Below are positions 8,284-15,027 of a stretch of DNA of 36,372 bases, piece after piece. Position 1 is the stretch's first letter. Each line of letters opens with the position of its first letter. The stretch comes from UBA1172 sp002457135 (GTDB taxonomy: Bacteria > Pseudomonadota > Alphaproteobacteria > Puniceispirillales > UBA1172). A program made the position numbers and the translations under genes. Below the pieces are notes generated by a model, which saw only the letters and a list, made by a program, of their open reading frames with translations, had not been told where the DNA came from and searched no databases. The stretch is from NCBI GenBank assembly GCA_965660935.1, contig CBFIBR010000021.1:1-36372 (forward strand). The letters are read 5' to 3'.

Positions 8284-9192
8284 TCATGATGATGATTTGC
8301 TGCGCACCTCAAAAAGATAGATACCAGCGAACACCAGCGCCATGGCAAGGACATGATGCGACTGAAACTGTTCGCCCAGAATAACCACCGCCATGATCGC
8401 TGAAAAGATCGGAACCGTGTTGGCGTAAAGCCCGGCCGGGCCAGGACCGATCAGATCAACCCCGCGCATGAAAAACACCTGCGACAGGAACGATGGCATG
8501 ATCGCAACATAGAAAATGATCAGCCAGCCTTTCAGCCCGGGCCAGGTGATACCCCAATAGGCGTATTCGATGACCACCAGCGGGATTGTTGCCATAAAGG
8601 CAGCAATCGCAAAATACCCCATCATGACAAAGCCGCTGACCTGTGGCCTGCCCCTCAACCCAAGCGTATAGCTGGAATAGAAAAGACAGGCGACCAGCAT
8701 CAAAAGGTCACCGAAATTGAATTGCAGAACCAGAAGATCGGCAATCGAACCCCGGGTGACAATCACGCTGACCCCAACCAGCGTCAGCACCAGCCCCGCC
8801 CCCTGGATCAAACGGATGCTTGTCCCGAACAGCAGGAATGAGCCGAGCAGGATCATGCCGGGCATCATGCTCTGGATAATGCCGAGATTGATCGCGGTGG
8901 TGGTATGCGCGGCAACATAGAAAAGCGCGTTGAAGACCGTCATGCCCAGCCCGCCCATCATGGCAATCCAGCCAAGCCGGGGCTGCATCACGGGCCAGGC
9001 CTGGCGCATTTCCCTGCCGTACAGAACAACCAGCAGGATCGCCACGATACCCCAGCGCAGAAAAATCAGCATCATGGGGGAGACTTCACCAACCGCCATG
9101 CGACTGGCGATGGTGTTACCGCCCCAGCCAACCGTCGCAAGGCAAAGAACAAGAGGGGCAATGCCATAGGCACGGGAAAGCAATAATTTCAT
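8284..9192 (-). CDS. EamA/DMT-superfamily transporter
   Basis: A 302-residue integral membrane protein with about ten hydrophobic helices in two EamA repeats. The first repeat starts APLVLCLATVGWGGNTIASRMAVGEVSPMMLIFLRWGIV. The second has LMLVACLFYSSYTLGLRGRP and ends GPGPAGLYANTVPIFSAIMAVVILGEQFQSHHVLAMALVFAGIYL. Family members export amino acids or metabolites, or act as permeases; the substrate cannot be read from sequence. It is convergent with the cold-shock gene (17 bp apart) and lies 37 bp downstream of a flavodoxin-fold gene on the same strand, probably in one transcript. The Shine-Dalgarno sequence is weak. Confidence 0.88.
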   Translation of the reverse strand: MKLLLSRAYGIAPLVLCLATVGWGGNTIASRMAVGEVSPMMLIFLRWGIVAILLVVLYGREMRQAWPVMQPRLGWIAMMGGLGMTVFNALFYVAAHTTTAINLGIIQSMMPGMILLGSFLLFGTSIRLIQGAGLVLTLVGVSVIVTRGSIADLLVLQFNFGDLLMLVACLFYSSYTLGLRGRPQVSGFVMMGYFAIAAFMATIPLVVIEYAYWGITWPGLKGWLIIFYVAIMPSFLSQVFFMRGVDLIGPGPAGLYANTVPIFSAIMAVVILGEQFQSHHVLAMALVFAGIYLFEVRSKSSS

Positions 9193-9229
9193 TAATAATC
9201 TCTACACTCTGGTGCAAATAAAGCAACCA

Positions 9230-9685
9230 TCAATAAACGCCCATCTCAACCCCGAGGGCAAGGCCAAGCCCCAGTTCCGCCACCTGTTCAGGGTAGGTTG
9301 CCTGCCATTCGCCATGCAGGACCAGGGGCGGTGCCACCAGCCGCCAGCCAAGGCCGGTGAAAATGCTTTCCAGCGCGCGGCGTGTGCCGGTTCCATCCAG
9401 CCCGGCGCGGATATAGAGACCGACGGGTTTGCCGCCGCTCCTGTCCAGGAGGGTGTTGTAGGAACGGTCAAAGAAATCCTTGGTCAGCCCGGCCATGTAA
9501 CCGATGTTTTCCGTGGTGCCGATAAGAACGCCATCAGCCTGCAAGGCATCGTCGGCATTGGCATCAAGCGGGGCCTTGACGATCAGGTCAACCTGGCTTT
9601 CGGCACTGATGCGATCGCTCGCCGCCTTTCGCAAGGTGACGGTATTCGGTGAGGGCGCGTGGGGGATGAACAGAAGCCGTGGCAT
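9230..9685 (-). CDS. Flavodoxin-like / NAD(P)H-dependent FMN oxidoreductase family protein
   Basis: A 151-residue flavodoxin-fold protein. The first strand and phosphate loop (LLFIPHAPSPNTVTLRKAA) take the place of the usual T/S-rich FMN loop. Then come ADGVLIGTTENIGYMAGLTKDFFDRSYN, typical of the FMN-isoalloxazine loop in NADPH-dependent FMN reductases, and KPVGLYIRAGLDGTGTRRALESIFTGLGW. It should bind FMN and act as a soluble electron carrier or small reductase. It is upstream of, and co-directional with, the DMT transporter. The partner and substrate are unknown. Confidence 0.75.
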   Translation of the reverse strand: MPRLLFIPHAPSPNTVTLRKAASDRISAESQVDLIVKAPLDANADDALQADGVLIGTTENIGYMAGLTKDFFDRSYNTLLDRSGGKPVGLYIRAGLDGTGTRRALESIFTGLGWRLVAPPLVLHGEWQATYPEQVAELGLGLALGVEMGVY

Positions 9686-9797
9686 TCCGCATCATGGGGC
9701 AAATCATGCCAGACTGCAATTAGATCAAACCTTGCCGGGACATCAGGCAGGACCAACCAATATTGCGCTGCAATGACCAATCAGGCAAAATGACCCC

Positions 9798-11333
9798 ATG
9801 AAACAGACTCCCCCCCTGAAGCACACTCCCCTTGATCCTTCCAGCCTTGATCCGATCCGTTCGCTCATCCCGGAAGGCCGTGATGGTCTTGCCGCCCTCC
9901 TGGAAACCCCGGGGCGGGGTCAGGCGATGCGGATCAGCCTCGATGACATGGTCATGGATTATTCGCGCCAGCCGGTTTCAGGTGAGGCGATGGATGCGCT
10001 TGTTGCACTGGCAGAAACACGCCAGGTATCGGGCTGGCGGGATGCCATGCTGGCGGGTGAGGTGATCAATCATTCCGAGGGCAGGCCGGTTTTGCATGCT
10101 GCGCTGCGTGACCCTGAACAGGCGATGGCCCGTGAGGGGGTTGATGCCATGGCGGCGCAGGTGGATTACCTGCTCAGCCTCGGGGTTGAGGATATCGTGT
10201 CGATCGGGATTGGCGGCTCTGACCTTGGTCCGGCCATGGCGGTTGAGGCACTGGCCCCGTTTCATCAGGGGCCGGAGCTGCATTTCATCAGCAATATCGA
10301 CCCGGCGCATCTGTCGGACTGTCTGGCGACGCTCAACCCCCTGACCACAGCCTTTATCGTCATCTCAAAAACATTCACGACCATGGAAACGCTGGCCAAT
10401 ATGGTGATGGCAAAACGCTGGATCACCGATGCCGGTATGACGGTCAGCGAACGCATGATCGCGGTCACTGCAGCAGCCGATCAGGCCAGGCAACACGGTA
10501 TCGACAACCAGCGTATCCTGACCATGAATGATGGCATCGGCGGGCGGTTTTCGCTCTGGTCCGCGGTCGGGCTGGGGATCATGATTGCGGTTGGCCGTGA
10601 GGGGTTCATTGATCTGCTGGCGGGTGCGGAAAGCATGGATCGCCATTTTGCCATGACCCCGCCTGAGGCCAACATGGCGATGACCGGTGGGCTGTTGAGG
10701 TTCCTGCATTCAACCGTGCTGGGCCGGTCAACCCAGGCCATTATTCCCTATGACCAGAGGCTGGCTCGTCTGCCCGCATGGATGCAGCAACTGGAGATGG
10801 AGAGTAACGGCAAACCCGCCGCCCTCCCCGGTGAGGGTGCCTCCCTTGGGACCGCGCCGGTCATTTTTGGTGAGGTCGGGAGCAGCGCGCAGCATTCGTT
10901 TTTTCAGCTGCTGCATCAGGGCCCGACCATCACCCCTGTTGATTTTCTGGCCCCGATGAACCCGGTCAGTTTCTTTGGCGGGGATGACCCGCTGGTTCAG
11001 CACCAGCATCGGGCCTTGCTGGTCAATATGCTGGCCCAGGCTGATGCGCTTGCCCTTGGTGCTGTCAGTAACGGTTTCCCCGGCGGCAGGCCTTCCACCA
11101 TTTTCACCTGGGATGAGACCGGCCCATTCGCCCTCGGGCGGCTGCTTGCGCTTTATGAACATATTACCGCTGTCCATGGCTGGATGCTGGGGCTGAACAG
11201 TTTTGATCAGCCGGGGGTCGAGCTTGGCAAGAAACTGGCGGGGCGCTATCAGCAATGGATTGATGGTGATGATGCGATTGACCTCACCGAAAGCAGCGCG
11301 CATTTTCTCCAGCGATTTCGGGACAGGGACTGA
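9798..11333 (+). CDS. pgi: Glucose-6-phosphate isomerase
   Basis: A 511-residue phosphoglucose isomerase, converting glucose-6-phosphate to fructose-6-phosphate. Recognised blocks are VSIGIGGSDLGPAMAVEAL (phosphate binding), ISKTFTTMETLANMVMAKRWI, GGRFSLWSAVGLGIMIAVG, MQQLEMESNGK, GEVGSSAQHSFFQLLHQG and the C-terminal signature GVELGKKLAGRYQ. The length is slightly below the enterobacterial 549 but normal for alphaproteobacterial forms. ATG 9798 has only a weak ribosome site. The 112 bp upstream, shared with the divergent flavodoxin gene, should hold both promoters. It stands alone, apart from the carnitine operon that starts 128 bp downstream. Confidence 0.97.
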   Translation: MKQTPPLKHTPLDPSSLDPIRSLIPEGRDGLAALLETPGRGQAMRISLDDMVMDYSRQPVSGEAMDALVALAETRQVSGWRDAMLAGEVINHSEGRPVLHAALRDPEQAMAREGVDAMAAQVDYLLSLGVEDIVSIGIGGSDLGPAMAVEALAPFHQGPELHFISNIDPAHLSDCLATLNPLTTAFIVISKTFTTMETLANMVMAKRWITDAGMTVSERMIAVTAAADQARQHGIDNQRILTMNDGIGGRFSLWSAVGLGIMIAVGREGFIDLLAGAESMDRHFAMTPPEANMAMTGGLLRFLHSTVLGRSTQAIIPYDQRLARLPAWMQQLEMESNGKPAALPGEGASLGTAPVIFGEVGSSAQHSFFQLLHQGPTITPVDFLAPMNPVSFFGGDDPLVQHQHRALLVNMLAQADALALGAVSNGFPGGRPSTIFTWDETGPFALGRLLALYEHITAVHGWMLGLNSFDQPGVELGKKLAGRYQQWIDGDDAIDLTESSAHFLQRFRDRD

Positions 11334-11358
11334 GCGCGGGCCATCACTGTTTCCGGTT

Positions 11359-11382
11359 AGAAATATTTCCCCCAGAAATATT
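11359..11382. promoter_or_regulatory. Direct repeat AGAAATATT upstream of the carnitine operon
   Basis: AGAAATATT occurs at 11359-11367 and 11374-11382, 15 bp apart. The first copy sits in the perfect palindrome GAAATATTTC. This is the only intergenic region before the five-gene operon (128 bp from the pgi stop), so the AT-rich repeat is a candidate regulator site or promoter element. No regulator gene lies next to it. Confidence 0.35.
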
Positions 11383-11461
11383 CAGGTCGCCTCAATTCTA
11401 GAGTTTCCTTTTCTTTCTACTTTGGGCAATGTTTCAGGGTTGCTTCAATGCGGAGGAAATC

Positions 11462-12349
11462 ATGAACACTGAGGTATTTATCACCTGTGCGGTGACAGGG
11501 TCAGGCGATTCAGTCGGCAAATCCGACAAGGTACCGGTTACCCCCAAACAAATCGCTGATGATGCCATCGCGGCGGCCAAGGCCGGGGCCGCGATTGCCC
11601 ATTGCCATGTTCGTGATCCTGAAACCGGCGCCCCGGCCCGTGATGTCAACCTCTATCGTGAGGTTGTCGAGCGCATTCGTGAGGCTGATACCGACGTTGT
11701 TATCAACCTGACGGCGGGGATGGGGGGTGACCTGATCATCGGTTCCGCCGAGGAACCCCTGCCGCTTCATCCTTCGAGCGATATGGTCGGGGCATCGGTG
11801 CGAACCGAACATGTCCGTGAGCTGACCCCGGAAATCTGCACGCTGGATTGCGGGACCATGAATTTCTCCAATGGCGATTACATCATGGCCAACACGCCCT
11901 CAACCCTGCGGGCGATGGCCAGCCAGATGAAAGACGCAGGCGTTCGCCCTGAAATTGAGGTTTTTGACACCGGTCATCTGGTGCTGGCGAAACAGCTGGT
12001 CAAGGAAGGCCTGATTGAGGACCCGGTGCTGGTCCAGCTCTGCATGGGGATACCGTATGGTGCGCCTGATGATATCAACACCCTGATGGCGATGGTCAAC
12101 AACATGCCCGAAGGCTGGACATGGAGCGCGTTTTCAATCGGCCGGAACCAGCTGCCCTACGCGGCCCTGGCCCCGGTTGCCGGCGGCAATGTGCGGGTCG
12201 GGCTTGAAGACAATCTCTACCTTTCGAGGGGGGAGCTGGCATCCAATGCCCAGCTGGTTGAACGCGCCGCCACCATCCTCACGGCACTGAACGCAAAAAT
12301 TCTCACGCCTGAAGATGTCCGCAAAAAGCTCAAACTGACCAAGCGTTGA
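11462..12349 (+). CDS. BKACE-family beta-keto acid cleavage enzyme, probable 3-dehydrocarnitine:acetyl-CoA cleavage enzyme
   Basis: A 295-residue DUF849/BKACE TIM barrel. Metal ligands are visible as H47 and H49 in AAIAHCHVRDPETG and E249 in VRVGLEDNLY. Other family blocks are NLTAGMGG, TLDCGTMNFSNGDYI, EIEVFDTGHL and QLCMGIPYGAP. The family condenses a beta-keto acid with acetyl-CoA to give acetoacetate and a new CoA ester. The next gene is an L-carnitine dehydrogenase-thioesterase, so the substrate is very probably 3-dehydrocarnitine, giving betainyl-CoA and acetoacetate. ATG 11462 has a clear GGAGG upstream; an in-frame start at 11429 lacks one. First gene of the operon. Confidence 0.9.
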   Translation: MNTEVFITCAVTGSGDSVGKSDKVPVTPKQIADDAIAAAKAGAAIAHCHVRDPETGAPARDVNLYREVVERIREADTDVVINLTAGMGGDLIIGSAEEPLPLHPSSDMVGASVRTEHVRELTPEICTLDCGTMNFSNGDYIMANTPSTLRAMASQMKDAGVRPEIEVFDTGHLVLAKQLVKEGLIEDPVLVQLCMGIPYGAPDDINTLMAMVNNMPEGWTWSAFSIGRNQLPYAALAPVAGGNVRVGLEDNLYLSRGELASNAQLVERAATILTALNAKILTPEDVRKKLKLTKR

Positions 12350-12359
12350 GGCACCAGCC

Positions 12360-13847
12360 ATGAAAACAGTCAAAAAAGCCGCGGCGATCGGTGGAGGGCT
12401 TATCGGTGGTGGCTGGATTGCACGGATGCTGCTGGCCGGGGTGGATGTCAACGTGCATGACCCCGACCCTGAGGCCGAGCGCAAGGTCAGCACCCTGATC
12501 GTCAATGCCGAGCGCGCCATGGCCAGGCTCTGGCCCGGCCAGACAACCCAGGCCAAGGGCCAGCTGAAATTCTGCGGCAGTCTGGCCGAGGCGGTGGCCG
12601 ATGCCGACCTGATCCAGGAATCCACTCCTGAACGGATTGAAATCAAGTGTGCCGTGCATCGTGAGATCGGGGAGGCAGCATCAAAGGATGCTGTCATCGG
12701 ATCATCCACATCAGGGCTGTTGCCGAGCGAGTTTCAGGCGGATTCAGCGCTCGCTGACCGCATCATGGTGGCGCATCCCTATAACCCGGTTTACCTGTTG
12801 CCGGTGGTTGAGATTGTCGGCGGGGCGAAAACATCGGATGCCGCAATAGCCCGCGCCATGGAGGCCTATGCCGAAATCGGCATGAAGCCGGTTCATATCA
12901 AAAAGGAAATTGATGCCTTTGTCGGCGACCGCCTGCTGGAGGCGATGTGGCGCGAATCCCTCTGGCTCGTCAAGGATGGTGTCGCCACGGCAGAGACAAT
13001 CGATGATGTCGTGCGTTATGGCCTCGGTCTGCGCTATGCCCAGATGGGCCAGTTCATGACCTATCGGCTGGGTGGCGGCGAGGCCGGGATGGAGCATTTC
13101 CTTAAGCAGTTCGGGCCGTCCCTGTCATGGCCATGGACCAAGCTGATGGACACGCCTGAATGGACCGATGAGCTGATCGAAACCCTGGCCGAGCAAAGCG
13201 ATGCCCAGGCTGGCGGGCTCAGCATCACGGAGCTGGAACGCATCCGCGACAACAACCTTGTCGATATCCTCAAGGCACTGCATCGCAACGACTGGGGTGC
13301 AGGCAGCCTGCTCAAGAACCCGGTGGTCATGGCGGCGGATCAGAATGCCGAAAAGATGATCCCCGATGGCCCGGAAATGATCACCTTTGATGGTCTGGTT
13401 GACCCGGACTGGGCCGATTACAACGATCACATGACCGAGTTTCGCTATCTTGAAGTGTTCAGCAAATCCACCGATACCCTGCTGGACTGGATCGGTGGCG
13501 GGCCGGCCTATGCCAGGGGCGGGTCATCGTGGTACACAATCGAAACCCATATCCGCCATCTTGATGAGGTCGCCATCGGTAAGCCGATCATGGTGAAATC
13601 ACGGCTGGTTCAACATGATGAAAAGCGGCTGCATCTGTTCCATGACATGCATGGCGGTGATGATATGGGGCTGTTGGCCACGGGTGAACATATGCTGATG
13701 CATGTTGATATGGACGCTGGCCGCAGCTCACCAATGCCGGAGGCCATGAAAGCCTCGCTCGATACCATTGCAGAGCGGCAATCGGGCCTGCCGATGCCGG
13801 ATTCTCGCGGGGCCTCCATCGGTATCCGCGCCAAGCCGAAATCTTAG
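12360..13847 (+). CDS. L-carnitine dehydrogenase fused to a hotdog thioesterase (betainyl-CoA thioesterase)
   Basis: A 495-residue fusion. Residues 1-320 are a 3-hydroxyacyl-CoA-dehydrogenase-type carnitine 3-dehydrogenase: the NAD motif AAIGGGLIGGGWIARMLLAG at the start, IQESTPERIEIK, SSTSGLLPSEFQ, MVAHPYNPVYLLPVVEIVGG and a helical C-terminal domain. Residues from about 335 form a hotdog thioesterase (FDGLVDPDWADYNDHMTEFRYLEVFSKSTDTLLDWIG, then the VKSRLVQHDEKRLHLFHDMH strands). Single-domain carnitine dehydrogenases are near 320 residues, so this is a true fusion. It would oxidise carnitine to 3-dehydrocarnitine and hydrolyse the betainyl-CoA made by the upstream BKACE to glycine betaine. 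It begins 11 bp after BKACE. Confidence 0.9.
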   Translation: MKTVKKAAAIGGGLIGGGWIARMLLAGVDVNVHDPDPEAERKVSTLIVNAERAMARLWPGQTTQAKGQLKFCGSLAEAVADADLIQESTPERIEIKCAVHREIGEAASKDAVIGSSTSGLLPSEFQADSALADRIMVAHPYNPVYLLPVVEIVGGAKTSDAAIARAMEAYAEIGMKPVHIKKEIDAFVGDRLLEAMWRESLWLVKDGVATAETIDDVVRYGLGLRYAQMGQFMTYRLGGGEAGMEHFLKQFGPSLSWPWTKLMDTPEWTDELIETLAEQSDAQAGGLSITELERIRDNNLVDILKALHRNDWGAGSLLKNPVVMAADQNAEKMIPDGPEMITFDGLVDPDWADYNDHMTEFRYLEVFSKSTDTLLDWIGGGPAYARGGSSWYTIETHIRHLDEVAIGKPIMVKSRLVQHDEKRLHLFHDMHGGDDMGLLATGEHMLMHVDMDAGRSSPMPEAMKASLDTIAERQSGLPMPDSRGASIGIRAKPKS

Positions 13848-13862
13848 AGGAGGGAGGCAATT

Positions 13863-15023
13863 ATGCAGTTTGGCCTTACCGAAGAACAGCAGATGATCGT
13901 TGATACCGTGCGCGATTTTGTCGAGCGCGAGGTCTACCCCCATGAAGCCGAGGTGGAAAAGCAGGGCTTTGTGCCGAAAGAACTGGCCGATGATATCAAA
14001 AGGAAAGTCATCGACATGGGGTTCTATGCCTCCAACTTTCCTGAGGAGGTCGGGGGCGGCGGGCTGAACCATCTGGAATTTGCCCTGCTTGAACGTGAAC
14101 TGGGGCGCGGTTCTATGGCGCTGACCCATTTCTTTGGCCGCCCGCAGAATATCCTGATGGCCTGTGAGGGCGACCAGAAGGAACGCTATCTGCTGCCCGC
14201 CGTGCGGGGTGAGCGGATGGATGCCCTGGCGATGACCGAACCCGATGCCGGGTCGGACGTTCGCGGCATGAAAACAACCGCCCGCAAGGATGGTGATGAC
14301 TGGATCATCAACGGCACCAAGCATTTCATCTCAGGCGCGGCGCATGCCGATTTTGTCATTGTCTTTGTTGCCACGGGTGAAGACCAGACCCCGAAAGGCC
14401 CGAAAAAGCGGATCACCTGTTTTCTGGTGGATCGTGGTCATCCCGGGTTTGAAATCCTGCCGGGCTATCGGTCGGTGTCGCATCGCGGCTATGACAACAT
14501 GATCCTGAAATTCGAAGATTGCCGCCTGCCCTCCAACCAGGTTCTGGGTGAGGTTGATGGCGGTTTTGAGGTGATGAACACCTGGCTCTATGCAACCCGG
14601 ATTACGGTGGCGACCATGTGCGTTGGCCGCGCCCGCCGGGTTTTCGATATGGCCCTGCAATACGCTGTTGATCGCAAGCAGTTTGGCCAGCAGATCGGCA
14701 AGTTTCAGGGGGTCAGTTTCAAGCTGGCCGATATGGTCACTGAAATTGATGCCGCCGACTGGCTCACCCTTGCCTCGGCATGGAGGCTTGATGAGGGGCT
14801 GGAGGCGAACCGTGAAATTGCCTCCGCCAAACTCTATGCCAGTGAAATGCTGGCCCGGGTTACTGATGAGGCGATCGCAATCCATGGCGGCATGGGGCTG
14901 ATGGATGATTACCCGCTGGAACGGTTCTGGCGCGATTCCCGGGTTGAACGCATCTGGGATGGAACATCGGAAATCCAGCGTCATATCATCAGCCGCGATA
15001 TGCTGCGGCGGCTCGGGGGCTGA
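13863..15023 (+). CDS. Acyl-CoA dehydrogenase, probable gamma-butyrobetainyl-CoA dehydrogenase
   Basis: A 386-residue flavoprotein of the acyl-CoA dehydrogenase family. It has DALAMTEPDAGSDVRGMKTTA (FAD/substrate), DDWIINGTKHFISGA, RKQFGQQIGKFQGVSFKLADM, AIAIHGGMGLMDDYPLERFWRD and the final WDGTSEIQRHIISR. The usual catalytic glutamate near the C-terminus (YEGT in MCAD) is an aspartate here, D366. The isovaleryl-CoA dehydrogenase-type alternative position is not a glutamate either (YATRITVA). The neighbours point to oxidation of gamma-butyrobetainyl-CoA to crotonobetainyl-CoA, or the reverse. It is not closely similar to E. coli CaiA. A strong GAGGAGGGAGG precedes ATG 13863. The TGA is 4 bp before the next ATG. 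Confidence 0.85.
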   Translation: MQFGLTEEQQMIVDTVRDFVEREVYPHEAEVEKQGFVPKELADDIKRKVIDMGFYASNFPEEVGGGGLNHLEFALLERELGRGSMALTHFFGRPQNILMACEGDQKERYLLPAVRGERMDALAMTEPDAGSDVRGMKTTARKDGDDWIINGTKHFISGAAHADFVIVFVATGEDQTPKGPKKRITCFLVDRGHPGFEILPGYRSVSHRGYDNMILKFEDCRLPSNQVLGEVDGGFEVMNTWLYATRITVATMCVGRARRVFDMALQYAVDRKQFGQQIGKFQGVSFKLADMVTEIDAADWLTLASAWRLDEGLEANREIASAKLYASEMLARVTDEAIAIHGGMGLMDDYPLERFWRDSRVERIWDGTSEIQRHIISRDMLRRLGG

Positions 15024-15027
15024 TCCC

